Shown: positions 8,212 to 16,651, counted from the stretch's first letter. The stretch is DNA of 64,000 bases from Geodermatophilus obscurus (GCF_900143215.1 NZ_FRDM01000015.1:38397-102396); one strand, 5' to 3'. A program made the numbers and translations. Notes: generated from the sequence alone by a model not told the origin.

Positions 8212-8355
8212 ATGACTGACAAGTCACCGCACGACGCTCACTCCGCGAAGAAGTCCGGAAAGGCGATCAAGGCCAAGCGCAGCGAACGCAGGGAGAAGGA
8301 GCAGGCTGCGGCGCAGATGCAGCAGCTGATGCACCCGAGGAAGCAGAGCCGCTGA
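8212..8355 (+). CDS. small conserved basic protein
   Basis: A 47-residue, highly charged protein (MTDKSPHDAHSAKKSGKAIK then a Lys/Arg/Glu-rich helix) ending near HPRKQSR. Actinobacteria commonly carry small proteins of just this pattern (SPH-x3-SKKSGKS-x-K-x-KR-x-x-KR), of unknown function. The ATG at 8212 has a GAGGGG ribosome-binding site at the right distance. The composition (Lys-rich, amphipathic) suggests nucleic acid binding, but that is only a guess. It lies just right of the broken hydrolase, and the 669 bp after it contain no gene. Confidence 0.78.
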   Translation: MTDKSPHDAHSAKKSGKAIKAKRSERREKEQAAAQMQQLMHPRKQSR

Positions 8356-9024
8356 CGGCGCCGTCGGGGCCCACCGCCGCTGACGAACCAGCACCGGTGC
8401 TGGAGCCGCGAACCTGCGACGACCGGTAGCCGCATGAGCGAGCGGGCATCCTGATCGGGCCGATCGGACGTCCGACGGGACCCGGTCCAGACCGGCTGCG
8501 ACAGCCGGCGCCCGTCCTGCGCATGCGGCCGTCCAGCGATGGACGCGACCGGCTGCTCACAGCCCGCGCCTGCGGTCCGCGTGACGACGGCCGACACAGG
8601 TGACGTCCGCCAGCGACTCCACAGCCAAGGGCACCTCGCCGCCGTGCCCCGACGTCTCGGTCACGGAGCTCGTCGACGGCCGCTCCCGGCACCGCGGAGC
8701 ACGGCGGCGCGGTTCGCGCAGTACCGGTGCGGGGCGGCACTGATCCCGCCCGGCGCGCTCCGCGGCCACCGACGGCCCAGCAGTTCGACCTCCCCGGGAA
8801 CTCGACGAGGACCTCCTGCCGCCACGCCACGCACTCACTGAGGGCGCCGAACGTCGACGGGCCCCACCGGAGGAACGCGACCGGCCCGGCGCCCTCGCGT
8901 AGGGCACCGGGCCGGTGACGTGCTGCCAAGCCGTGGAATGTCGACCCCGACGAACCCGTGACGCTCCGGTCCGAGATCAGGACATCCGGGTCCGGCTCAG
9001 CGGGACATCCGCTGGCTGACTACA
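8356..9024. other. 669-bp interval without a recognisable gene
   Basis: Between the small basic protein and the end of nrdJ. Six-frame reading gives only Arg/Pro/Gly-rich noise. The only structure I see is the hairpin at 8880-8916. Decayed coding sequence is possible, given the broken genes to the left, but I could not match any segment to a family. Confidence 0.5.
8880..8916. terminator. long GC-rich hairpin
   Basis: A 16-bp stem with one mismatch (arms 8880-8895 and 8901-8916, loop CGCGT). It lies about 110 nt beyond the nrdJ stop on the minus strand and could end that transcript. No T-run follows on either strand, so termination is inferred from shape alone. Confidence 0.5.
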
Positions 9025-11883
9025 TCAGCTGCAGCCGCTGGTGGAGCCGCAGCCCTCGCAGACGTAGCAGCTGCCGGCCGGGCGCATCTTCGTGCCGCAG
9101 GTCATGCACAGCGGCGCGTCGGTGGCGGTGCCGGTGACCAGCTCGAGCAGCTCGGCCGAGGAGTGGGCCTCCTTGACCGGCTCCGCCTTCGGCTCCGGCT
9201 TGGCAGGCGCCTCGGTCGGGGCCGAGCTGCGCAGCGCCTCGAGGTCGACCTCCTCTTCCTCGACCACCGCAGCGGTCGACGCGGAGGAGCCGTAGCCCGA
9301 CACCTGCGCGGCCCGCTCCTCGGCGCTGAAGATGCCGAGGGTGGCGCGGGTCTCCACCGGCAGGTGGTCCAGCGCCAGGCGGCGGAAGATGTAGTCCATC
9401 ACCGACTGGGCGATCCGGATGTCCGGATCGTCGGTCATGCCGGCCGGCTCGAACCGCATGTTGGTGAACTTCTGGATGTAGGTCTCCAGCGGCACACCGT
9501 GCTGCAACGCGATCGACAGCGAGATCGAGAAGGCGTCCATGACACCGGCCAGGGTGGAGCCCTGCTTGCCCAGCTTGAGGAACACCTCGCCGAGGCTGCC
9601 GTCCTCGTACATCCCGGCGGTCATGTAGCCCTCGGCGCCGGCCACGCTGAACGACGTCGTCATGCTCTGCCGCTTCTTGGGCAGCCGGCGGCGCACCGGG
9701 TGCGACGTCGTGACGACCGGCGCGGCGGCCTCGACCTTGGGGTCGGCCTTCTTCGCCTTGGCATCCGACAGCGGCTGGCCGACCTTGCAGTTGTCGCGGT
9801 AGATCGCCAGCGCCTTGAGACCGAGCTTCCAGCCCTGGAAGTAGATGTTCTCGACGTCCTCGACGGTCGCCGTCTCGGGCATGTTCACCGTCTTGCTGAT
9901 CGCGCCGGAGATGAACGGCTGCACCGCGGCCATCATCCGGACGTGGCCCATCGGGGAGATGGCCCGCTCGCCCATCGCGCAGTCGAAGACCTCGTAGTGC
10001 TCCGGGCGCAGGCTCGGAGCATCGACGACGTGGCCGTGCTCGGCGATGAACTCGACGATCGCCTCGATCTGCTCGTCCTGGTAGCCCAGGCTGCGCAACG
10101 CCCGCGGGACCGTCTGGTTGACGATCTGCATGGAGCCGCCGCCGACCAGCTTCTTGTACTTGACCAGCGAGAAGTCCGGCTCGATGCCGGTCGTGTCGCA
10201 GTCCATCATGAAGCCGATCGTGCCGGTGGGGGCGAGCACCGAGGCCTGCGCGTTCCGCCAGCCGAAGTCGGCGCCGAGCTCCAGGCACTCCTGCCACTGG
10301 GCGGTCGCGGCCCTGAGCACGTCGGCGTCATCGGCGCCGACCGGGCGGATGGCGTCGTTGGCTGCGGCGTGCTTGCGCATGACCCGGGCGTGGGCGTCGG
10401 CGTTGCGGGCGAAGCCCTCGTAGGCGCCCACGATGCCGGCCAGCTCCGCCGAGCGGCGGTAGGCGGTGCCGGTCATCAGCGAGGTGATCGCCGCGGCGAG
10501 GGTCTGGCCGCCGCGCGAGTCGTACGCGTGGCCGGTGGCCATGAGCAGGGCGCCGAGGTTGGCGTAGCCGATGCCCAGCTGCCGGTAGGCCCGGGTGGTC
10601 TCACCGATCGGGTCGGTCGGGAAGTCCGCGAAGCAGATCGAGATGTCCATCGCGGTGATGACCAGCTCGACGGACTTGACGAAGTTGCGGCTGTCGAACG
10701 TGCCGTCGTCCTTGAGGAACTTCATGAGGTTCAGCGACGCCAGGTTGCACGAGCTGTTGTCCAGGCTCATGTACTCCGAGCAGGGGTTGGACGCGTTGAT
10801 CCGCCCGGTCTCGGGGTTGGTGTGCCAGTCGTTGATCGTGTCGTCGTACTGGATGCCCGGGTCGGCGCACTCCCAGGCGGCCTGGGTGACCTTGCGGAAC
10901 AGCTCCTTGGCGTCGACGGTCTCGATCACCGAGCCGTCCATGCGGCCGCGCAGCCCGAAGTCCGTGCCGTCCTCCACCGCGCGCATGAACTCGTCGGAGA
11001 CCCGGACGGAGTTGTTTGCGTTCTGGTACTGGACGCTCGTGATGTCCTTGCCGCCGAGGTCCATGTCGTACCCGGCGTCGCGCAGCGCGCGGATCTTGTC
11101 CTCCTCGCGCGCCTTGGTCTCGATGAACTCCTCGATGTCGGGGTGGTCGATGTCGAGGACGACCATCTTGGCCGCGCGGCGGGTGGCCCCACCGGACTTG
11201 ATGGTGCCGGCGGAGGCGTCGGCGCCGCGCATGAAGCTGACCGGGCCGGAGGCGGTGCCGCCGGAGGAGAGCAGCTCCTTGGAAGAGCGGATTCGGGAGA
11301 GGTTCAGGCCGGCGCCGGAGCCGCCCTTGAAGATGAGCCCCTCCTCCCGGTACCAGTTGAGGATCGAGTCCATCGTGTCGTCGACGGCGAGGATGAAGCA
11401 GGCGCTGACCTGCTGGGGCGCGCTGGTGCCGACGTTGAACCACACGGGGCTGTTGAAGCTGAAGTACTGGTGCAGCAGCATCCAGGTCAGCTCGTGCTCG
11501 AAGACCTCGGCGTCGCCCTCGGAGGCGAAGTAGCCGTGCTCCCGGCCGGCCGCGCCGTAGGTCAGCACGACCCGGTCGATGAGCTGGCGCAGGCTGGTCT
11601 CGCGCTGCGGGGTGCCGACGGCGCCGCGGAAGTACTTCGTGGTGACGATGTTGGTCGCGTTGATGCTCCACTCGGCGGGGAACTCCACGCCGCGCTGCTC
11701 GAAGTTGATCGAGCCGTCCCGCCAGTTCGTCATGACGACGTCCCGACGCTCCCAGGTCACCTCGTCGTACGGGTGCACCCCGGCGGTGGTGAAGACACGC
11801 TTGACCTTCAGGCCCTTCCCCCTGGTCGGCGCCTTGGCGGCGCGACGCGTACGACCCGACAAGCGATCCTCGGTCTCGGTCAC
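9025..11883 (-). CDS. nrdJ: adenosylcobalamin-dependent (class II) ribonucleoside-diphosphate reductase
   Basis: A 952-residue class II ribonucleotide reductase, which makes deoxyribonucleotides using a B12-derived radical in place of the tyrosyl-radical subunit, so it works with or without oxygen. Visible marks: an active-site cysteine in SACFILA near residue 160; the finger-loop region NPCSEYMSLDNSSCNLASLN near 365-385; GTIGFMMDCDTTG; a long insertion; and a C-terminal tail with paired CxxC motifs (CMTCGTKMRPAG, CYVCEGCG) that probably binds zinc and re-reduces the active site. The GTG at 11883 (VTETEDRLSGRTRRA) has a GGGAGAG ribosome-binding site. It lies 80 bp downstream of nrdR on the same strand and is very likely co-transcribed and repressed by it. 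Confidence 0.98.
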   Translation of the reverse strand: MTETEDRLSGRTRRAAKAPTRGKGLKVKRVFTTAGVHPYDEVTWERRDVVMTNWRDGSINFEQRGVEFPAEWSINATNIVTTKYFRGAVGTPQRETSLRQLIDRVVLTYGAAGREHGYFASEGDAEVFEHELTWMLLHQYFSFNSPVWFNVGTSAPQQVSACFILAVDDTMDSILNWYREEGLIFKGGSGAGLNLSRIRSSKELLSSGGTASGPVSFMRGADASAGTIKSGGATRRAAKMVVLDIDHPDIEEFIETKAREEDKIRALRDAGYDMDLGGKDITSVQYQNANNSVRVSDEFMRAVEDGTDFGLRGRMDGSVIETVDAKELFRKVTQAAWECADPGIQYDDTINDWHTNPETGRINASNPCSEYMSLDNSSCNLASLNLMKFLKDDGTFDSRNFVKSVELVITAMDISICFADFPTDPIGETTRAYRQLGIGYANLGALLMATGHAYDSRGGQTLAAAITSLMTGTAYRRSAELAGIVGAYEGFARNADAHARVMRKHAAANDAIRPVGADDADVLRAATAQWQECLELGADFGWRNAQASVLAPTGTIGFMMDCDTTGIEPDFSLVKYKKLVGGGSMQIVNQTVPRALRSLGYQDEQIEAIVEFIAEHGHVVDAPSLRPEHYEVFDCAMGERAISPMGHVRMMAAVQPFISGAISKTVNMPETATVEDVENIYFQGWKLGLKALAIYRDNCKVGQPLSDAKAKKADPKVEAAAPVVTTSHPVRRRLPKKRQSMTTSFSVAGAEGYMTAGMYEDGSLGEVFLKLGKQGSTLAGVMDAFSISLSIALQHGVPLETYIQKFTNMRFEPAGMTDDPDIRIAQSVMDYIFRRLALDHLPVETRATLGIFSAEERAAQVSGYGSSASTAAVVEEEEVDLEALRSSAPTEAPAKPEPKAEPVKEAHSSAELLELVTGTATDAPLCMTCGTKMRPAGSCYVCEGCGSTSGCS

Positions 11884-11963
11884 GGAGCTCTCCCTGTGTC
11901 GTGGGCATGCGGCGGCTGGGGAAGAGAGCCGCCTGTTGTTGTAGCGGGTGGTGCTGACAGTTC

Positions 11964-12515
11964 TCAGGTGGCGGCGGCGCTGCCGCCGGAGGCGGCCTGG
12001 CCGCGCCCCCCACCCCGCCGGCGGGCCGGCGGGTCCTGCATGCCGGGCAGCGGCGGGGTGCCGGCAGCGACGTGCCGGGCCCGCAGCTCGGTGATCTCCT
12101 TCTCGAAGTCCTCGAGCGAGGTGAACGCGCGGTAGACGCTGGCGAAGCGCAGGTACGCGACCTCGTCCAGCTCCCGCAGCGGCCGCAGGATGGCCAGCCC
12201 CACCTCGTTGCTGGGGACCTCCGCGGCACCGGTGGCCCGGATGGCGTCCTCCACCTGCTGGGCGAGCTGCTGCAGCTGGTCCTCGTCGACCGGCCGCCCC
12301 TGGCACGCCCGGCGGACGCCGGCCACCACCTTGCTGCGGTTGAACGGCTCGCTCACGCCGCTGCGCTTGACGACGGCGAGGACGGCCTCCTCCACCGTGG
12401 TGAAGCGCCGCCCGCACGCGGGGCACGACCGGCGGCGACGGGTGGTCGCCCCCTCGTCGGCCTCGCGCGAGTCGATGACCCGGCTGTCGGGGTTGTGGCA
12501 GAAGGGGCAGCGCAC
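11964..12515 (-). CDS. nrdR: transcriptional repressor NrdR
   Basis: A 183-residue NrdR repressor, which senses dATP/ATP through an ATP-cone and represses ribonucleotide reductase operons. The N-terminal zinc ribbon has C3-x2-C6 and C31-x2-C34 (VRCPFC, SCPAC). The ATP-cone spans roughly residues 46-136, with the typical VVKRSG, EPFNRSK and [11 protein letters not shown] stretches. The C-terminal Gly/Arg-rich tail is longer than in the shortest homologues. The GTG at 12515 is preferred to upstream in-frame codons because the zinc ribbon starts immediately and GGAGGGGAGAG lies just before it. Tandem boxes about 170-220 bp upstream fit autoregulation of nrdR-nrdJ. Confidence 0.98.
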   Translation of the reverse strand: MRCPFCHNPDSRVIDSREADEGATTRRRRSCPACGRRFTTVEEAVLAVVKRSGVSEPFNRSKVVAGVRRACQGRPVDEDQLQQLAQQVEDAIRATGAAEVPSNEVGLAILRPLRELDEVAYLRFASVYRAFTSLEDFEKEITELRARHVAAGTPPLPGMQDPPARRRGGGRGQAASGGSAAAT

Positions 12516-12687
12516 GGACTCTCCCCTCCGGACACGCCCGCTGCGGGCTCCGCCCGGGTGCCGCGGGGACCGCCGGAGCGGCCGGTGCGACAGAGCCGGG
12601 AGGCCGACTGTGGACCTCCCTGGGGACATCCGGTGGACGTCGTGGGGAGGACCTGAGGATCGGCCTGTGGACGGACTTACAGCAGTG

Positions 12688-12735
12688 CAACTACTAGATG
12701 TAGGGGAACCCTAGGCCGGGCTCTACTAGATCTGC
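12688..12735 (-). promoter_or_regulatory. tandem NrdR-type boxes
   Basis: Two near-identical sites, CAACTACTAGATGTAG (12688-12703) and GCTCTACTAGATCTGC (12720-12735), share the core CTACTAGAT with a register of exactly 32 bp, three helical turns. Known NrdR boxes are imperfect 16-bp palindromes with a TCTAGT-like core that occur as tandem pairs an integral number of turns apart. The patch is AT-rich against its surroundings and lies upstream of nrdR on the strand that transcribes nrdR-nrdJ. The site call is an inference from motif and position. Confidence 0.78.
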
Positions 12736-12790
12736 AAGCCGGAACCCACGGCGCGTCGTCCGCCGAGTCGACATCGTGACCACCGGCGCG

Positions 12791-12870
12791 CACTCGTCAC
12801 ACCCGCCCCGGCGACACGCCGCAGAAGGCACCGCAGCGGTCGCGCAGCGTGCTGGAGGGTGTGACGAGTG
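12791..12870. repeat. 80-bp element with 14-bp perfect inverted ends
   Basis: CACTCGTCACACCC (12791-12804) is repeated exactly in reverse complement at 12857-12870, with 52 bp between. It lies in the gap between the end of the hypothetical gene at 12901 and the NrdR boxes. It could be a small non-autonomous mobile element, a large hairpin terminator, or a pair of regulator sites. No clear target duplication flanks it. Confidence 0.55.
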
Positions 12871-12900
12871 ACGGGCCGAGAGGCCCCGGAGGCGGTCGCG

Positions 12901-13542
12901 TCAGGTGCGCAGGGCCGCGTCGGGGCGCGCGAGGCGGGGACGGGACACGCGGTCGCCGAGCCGCATGGGGCGGGTGAGGCAGTCGACCTCCGTCGCACGC
13001 GGCATGAGCACCGTCGCGTCGGCGGTCTCCGCCTGCGGCGTCCCCGCCGGCTGCGTCGGTGCGTCGGTCGCGCGGTGGCGGCCGGCCACGGCCGAGGCCC
13101 GGTGACGGCCGGCCGACTGGCCGGCGGGGACCGCGGGCATCTCGGCGCTCACGTCACCGCCGTGACGACGGCGCCGGCGCACCGGAGCCGGCGCCGGGAG
13201 GACGCCGGCCACCCGCTGCTCACGGGCAGCAGCCTCGCTCAGCGACAGCAGCGGGCCGGCCGAGGCTCCGGGGAGCAGCTCCTCGGCGAGACCCGCGAAG
13301 GGGTCGACACCGGCGTCCGGGACCAGCGCCGGAGCGGGGCGGGTCACCGGCAGGCGGACCTGGGCGAGGTCGGTCCAGGTCTCGCGGTCGGCGCCGTCGA
13401 CGGTCACCCGCACCCAGACCTCGCAGACACCACTGCCGTCGTGCCGCCAACCCAGCAGCGACCCCGGCCACCAGGCGCCCTCGAGACACACCTCGACGCT
13501 CTGCGACTGCTGGGTGAAGACGGCGGCCCGGCTGCCTGACAT
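12901..13542 (-). CDS. hypothetical protein
   Basis: A 213-residue protein of unknown function. The N-terminal half (MSGSRAAVFTQQSQSVEVCL to about residue 65) has regular beta-strand character with conserved-looking aromatic residues (GAWWPGSLLGWRHD), and ends in a strand reading VCEVWVRVTVDG. The second half is low-complexity, rich in Ala, Pro and Arg, with a basic patch (VRRRRRHGG), and is probably disordered. I chose the ATG at 13542 because the ordered domain starts there. Its place between lexA and nrdR resembles neighbourhoods of uncharacterised actinobacterial proteins that I remember only generally. No membrane segment is visible. It may interact with nucleic acid or with another protein, but nothing here proves it. 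Confidence 0.7.
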   Translation of the reverse strand: MSGSRAAVFTQQSQSVEVCLEGAWWPGSLLGWRHDGSGVCEVWVRVTVDGADRETWTDLAQVRLPVTRPAPALVPDAGVDPFAGLAEELLPGASAGPLLSLSEAAAREQRVAGVLPAPAPVRRRRRHGGDVSAEMPAVPAGQSAGRHRASAVAGRHRATDAPTQPAGTPQAETADATVLMPRATEVDCLTRPMRLGDRVSRPRLARPDAALRT

Positions 13543-13681
13543 CGCTGACACGACTCCGACCGTAGATCCGCCGCCGGTCACAGTGCGTCAACGACTCGGC
13601 ACGACGGATTGACGAACATCAGCACCGCGTCTTGTCGCTCCTCGACCTCGGGCGTCGCTGCACGAGGCGGGAACGGACCGG

Positions 13682-14323
13682 TCAGGGCAGCTCGAGGACC
13701 TGCCCCGGCACGACGACGGAACCCTCGAGGTCGTTGAGCTCCTCGATGGCGTCGACCACGACGCGCACGTCCTGGCCGCCCCCGGCCACCTCCCCCGCGA
13801 TCGACCACACCGTGTCCCCCGGCTGGACGACGACGCTGCTCTCACCGGCCAGGCGCAGCCCCCCGTCGACCCCGTCGACCAGCGGGGCGATCGACGCCCC
13901 GAGGGCGACGGCGGCGCCCAGCGCGAGCGCGGCGGCGAACCGGCGCCCGCGGCGGGTCGGCCGCACGGAGACCGGCACCGGTGCCCACCCGCCGCGGACG
14001 GCACCTCCGGCGGGTGCGGACCGCAGCGGCCGACCACCCGGGCGCGCCGGGTCACGACGGGTGCGGGGCGCGGCGGTGTCCGGACCGGCACCGCGCGGCC
14101 CGGGCGCGGCCGGGCAGTCGGGGACCGGCCGCAGGTGCCCGGCCACCCGGGGGCCGGCACCCGGCAGGACGGACCGCGCCGCCGGCCCCGCCGCCCGAGC
14201 GGGCCCGGCCGTCGCAGACCCGGACCCGGGGGCACCGCCGACGGCCCCCGGCTCGAGCAACGGCCGCCACGGGACCCGTACTGCCGCGTCGAACTCCAGC
14301 ACGGCCTGCCGCACGTTCGCCAT
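13682..14323 (-). CDS. LysM membrane protein, candidate SOS cell-division inhibitor
   Basis: A 213-residue protein with a Pro/Gly/Ala-rich cytoplasmic half, one transmembrane helix (about residues 129-149, FAAALALGAAVALGASIAPL), and an extracytoplasmic LysM domain (164-212, VVVQPGDTVWSIAGEVAG to VPGQVLEL) that should bind peptidoglycan. Divergent orientation from lexA with shared SOS boxes matches the position of Rv2719c (ChiZ) in mycobacteria, DivS in corynebacteria and YneA in Bacillus, SOS-induced proteins that delay division. Sequence similarity outside LysM is weak in that group, so the role is inferred from context. The ATG at 14323 has a GAGGAGG ribosome-binding site. Confidence 0.86.
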   Translation of the reverse strand: MANVRQAVLEFDAAVRVPWRPLLEPGAVGGAPGSGSATAGPARAAGPAARSVLPGAGPRVAGHLRPVPDCPAAPGPRGAGPDTAAPRTRRDPARPGGRPLRSAPAGGAVRGGWAPVPVSVRPTRRGRRFAAALALGAAVALGASIAPLVDGVDGGLRLAGESSVVVQPGDTVWSIAGEVAGGGQDVRVVVDAIEELNDLEGSVVVPGQVLELP

Positions 14324-14352
14324 GACCACTCCTCCTCGCTCCCCGGGCCGGA

Positions 14353-14368
14353 TCGAACACGCGTTCGA
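14353..14368. promoter_or_regulatory. SOS box (LexA site) A
   Basis: TCGAACACGCGTTCGA is a perfect match to the actinobacterial LexA consensus TCGAAC-N4-GTTCGA. It lies 30 bp before the LysM gene start and directly abuts box B. Confidence 0.95.
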
Positions 14369-14384
14369 TCGAACGTCCGTTCGA
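14369..14384. promoter_or_regulatory. SOS box (LexA site) B
   Basis: TCGAACGTCCGTTCGA is a second perfect LexA palindrome, adjoining box A with no gap, so two LexA dimers could bind side by side over the LysM gene promoter. Confidence 0.95.
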
Positions 14385-14433
14385 TGTCTACCGCATCTCG
14401 CCGACGGGGTCGACCCGGCGCCTCGCGACTGTT

Positions 14434-14449
14434 TCGAACACACGTTTGA
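14434..14449. promoter_or_regulatory. SOS box (LexA site) C
   Basis: TCGAACACACGTTTGA matches the LexA consensus at 11 of 12 fixed positions. It lies 172 bp before the lexA GTG and probably serves lexA autoregulation. Confidence 0.9.
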
Positions 14450-14620
14450 AGTACCGGCGCCGAGGCGCTACCGTCCGGACCAGCACCCGTCCGCCGTCGC
14501 CTCCGGGCGCCGGCGGGGCCGGGCCGGACGCGGGCTCCGTCGAGAACCGCGCCCGGCCGCGGCGCCTCCGGCGGGCGCAGGACACCAGGGCCGTGGCGAC
14601 ACGGCCGGCGAGGAGGAGAC

Positions 14621-15412
14621 GTGGCGGGCACGAGCGGGACGTCGGGGAGCGGGGTCCGGGGCGGCGGCACCTCGTCGCGGCGCACGTCCGGGAGCCGGGC
14701 CGGCGCACCGGAGCCGGCCGAGGCGGCGTCGGTGCGCACCTTCCCCGACCGCGGTGAGGCCGGGGACGGGCTCACCCAGCGGCAGCGGCGGGTGCTCGAG
14801 GTGATCCGTGACTCCATCGAGCGGCGCGGCTACCCGCCCTCGGTGCGCGAGATCGGCGAGGCCGTCGGGCTGTCGTCGGCCTCCTCGGTGGCCCACCAGC
14901 TCAGCGTGCTGCAGAAGAAGGGCTGGCTGCGCCGCGACCCGAACCGGCCCCGGGCGCTCGACGTGCGCCTGCCCGGCGACGGCTCCGGCGCCCCGGCGCC
15001 CACGGCGGTCACCCCGGCTGCAGCCGAGGTGAGCCCCACCCCGACCTACGTCCCGCTGGTCGGCCGGATCGCCGCCGGTGGCCCGGTGCTGGCCGAGCAG
15101 GCCGTGGAGGACGTCTTCCCCCTCCCCCGTGAGCTGGTCGGCGAGGGGACGCTGTTCATGCTCAAGGTCACCGGTGACTCGATGGTCGAGGCGGCCATCT
15201 GCGACGGCGACTGGGTCGTCGTGCGGCAGCAGCCGACCGCGGAGAACGGCGAGATCGTCGCCGCCATGATCGACGGCGAGGCGACGGTGAAGACCTACAA
15301 GCGGCGCGACGGGCACGTGTGGCTGCTGCCGCACAACCCCGCGTACGAGCCCATCCCCGGGGACGACGCCACCGTGCTGGGCCGCGTCGTCACGGTGCTG
15401 CGCCGGGTCTGA
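14621..15412 (+). CDS. lexA: SOS response repressor LexA
   Basis: A 263-residue LexA, the self-cleaving repressor of DNA-damage genes. A 50-residue disordered N-terminal extension precedes the winged helix (residues 51-115: [20 protein letters not shown], then [21 protein letters not shown]). The peptidase half has the Ala-Gly cleavage site A152-G153 (GRIAAGGP), the nucleophile Ser187 in TGDSM, and the base Lys224 in ATVKTYKR. Activated RecA stimulates cleavage. The GTG at 14621 has AGGAGGAG upstream. It is divergent from the LysM gene, with three SOS boxes between them, and its stop codon runs straight into a large palindromic repeat. Confidence 0.98.
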   Translation: MAGTSGTSGSGVRGGGTSSRRTSGSRAGAPEPAEAASVRTFPDRGEAGDGLTQRQRRVLEVIRDSIERRGYPPSVREIGEAVGLSSASSVAHQLSVLQKKGWLRRDPNRPRALDVRLPGDGSGAPAPTAVTPAAAEVSPTPTYVPLVGRIAAGGPVLAEQAVEDVFPLPRELVGEGTLFMLKVTGDSMVEAAICDGDWVVVRQQPTAENGEIVAAMIDGEATVKTYKRRDGHVWLLPHNPAYEPIPGDDATVLGRVVTVLRRV

Positions 15413-15584
15413 AGAAGGACCCCGTCCTCCCCTTGAAGGATCCCTTGCCCCCCGCCACTCGCAGGCTCGCGCCAGGCCCCGTCCCAGAGGCTCGCCGCGA
15501 GCGTGCGAGCGGTGAGGAGGACGGGGTCCTTCTGCCTGCAAGGGGGCCGTCAGGGCTCGGGGCGGACCCCGGGACGGGGCCAGC
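15413..15584. repeat. 3'-end palindromic repeat, copy 1 (lexA end)
   Basis: The best-formed copy. Outer arms at 15413-15430 and 15516-15533 (left arm AGAAGGACCCCGTCCTCC) are an 18-bp perfect inverted repeat. Inside, CGCCACTCGCAGGCTCGC pairs with GCGAGCGTGCGAGCGGTG at 15 of 18 positions. A second smaller unit follows at about 15543-15584 with GGGCTCGGGGC and GGGACGGGGCC. It starts on the base after the lexA stop and fills the gap to the convergent gene at 15602. A bidirectional terminator role is inferred. Confidence 0.85.
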
Positions 15585-15601
15585 AGTCCGTCGGCGCGGC
15601 G

Positions 15602-16651
15602 TCAGTCGCGCCGGCGGACGAGCTTGCCGCCGAGCCAGACCACGACGCCGGCCACGAGGGCGGCGGCCACCGCGGCCGCGACCGGGGGCGGCCCGTCGTC
15701 GGCGGAGAGCAGGCCGGTGACCGAGCCGCCCGCCGACGCCGCGTCCGTGGCCGGGGCAGCCGGCAGCGGGACCACGGTGACGTCGCTGGGCAGCCCCTCC
15801 CCTGCGACGACGAGCGCCGCGGAGTCGCTGGTGAAGCTCACCGCCTCGCCCTGGGCCGCCTCGGGCAGGGCCACCCGGCGGGGCTCGCCCGCCAGCGCCG
15901 CCACGACGTCGGACCCGGTCAGCGGCCAGACGTAGGCGTCGGTGTAGGTGCGCAGCGCGACCCACCGCTCGTCGGGCGACACGGCGCCGCCGGTGACCAT
16001 GAGCTGCCCGGCGCGGCCGACGGGTCCGCCCGGCGTCCCGGTGAGCACGAGGTCGACCCTCCCCACCTCGGTGAGCCCGACCGTGCCGTCCTCGACGAGC
16101 GGCGACGCCGGCCGGTACACCGCGCTGGCCCCCAGGACCTCCTTGGTCACCAGGTGGGGCGTCCCGTCGGGGGCGAGCAGCAGCGCCTCGACGTCCCGTG
16201 GTCCGTCGGGGTAGGCGAGCCGGAAGACCGAGCTGCTGCCGTCGGCGTGCAGGGCCAGCAGGGCCACCGTCGACCGGGTCCCGGTGTTGTCGCCGGTGTC
16301 GGCGAGCCAGACCGTCCCGTCGACGGCCAGCGCCAGGTCCTCCGGGTCGTAGGGGTCGACCGGCGCGGAGTGCACCGTGACCACCGCGCAGGTGCTGTCG
16401 AGCACGTACACGTCGAGCGAGTCGCCGCCGTCGTTGTGCACCAGCATCCGGTCGCCGACCTCGACCAGCCCGGAGACCTCGGGCAGGCGGGGGTCGGTGA
16501 GCTGGCAGCGCGTCTGCGGCGGTGCGGGGTCAACCGCCTGCGCGGACGCCGGCAGGGCGGTGCCGAGGACGAGCGTCAGCGCGAGGCCCGTCCCGGCCGC
16601 CAGACGTCGCCCCCTGGCTCCGCTACGCGGACGACCGGCCTGCTCGGGCAC
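15602..16651 (-). CDS. secreted, membrane-anchored beta-propeller-like protein
   Basis: A 349-residue exported protein. A basic N-terminus and hydrophobic core end in an AxA signal-peptidase site (ALPASAQA, near residue 38). The body has repeated strand-rich units (for example LPEVSGLVEVGDRMLVHNDG, DPEDLALAVDGTVWLADTGD, RDVEALLLAPDGTPHLVTKE) typical of a beta-propeller, and a C-terminal hydrophobic helix (VAAAVAAALVAGVVVWLGG) with a RRRD tail should anchor it in the membrane. It probably acts outside the cytoplasmic membrane; ligand and role are unknown. The GTG start at 16651 lies inside the 3' end of the upstream PAP2 gene (29-bp overlap), so the two are likely translated from one mRNA. Confidence 0.8.
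   Translation of the reverse strand: MPEQAGRPRSGARGRRLAAGTGLALTLVLGTALPASAQAVDPAPPQTRCQLTDPRLPEVSGLVEVGDRMLVHNDGGDSLDVYVLDSTCAVVTVHSAPVDPYDPEDLALAVDGTVWLADTGDNTGTRSTVALLALHADGSSSVFRLAYPDGPRDVEALLLAPDGTPHLVTKEVLGASAVYRPASPLVEDGTVGLTEVGRVDLVLTGTPGGPVGRAGQLMVTGGAVSPDERWVALRTYTDAYVWPLTGSDVVAALAGEPRRVALPEAAQGEAVSFTSDSAALVVAGEGLPSDVTVVPLPAAPATDAASAGGSVTGLLSADDGPPPVAAAVAAALVAGVVVWLGGKLVRRRD

Noticed and set aside
9163..12135. 990-codon open frame on the plus strand
   Set aside because: It is the antisense of nrdJ and nrdR; long antisense frames are expected at this GC content, and the translation is His/Asp/Gly/Val/Leu-rich noise.
14052..14708. Small open frames in the lexA/LysM intergenic region
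   Set aside because: They overlap three SOS boxes or the LysM gene and are Arg/Pro/Gly-rich; no ribosome-binding site supports them.
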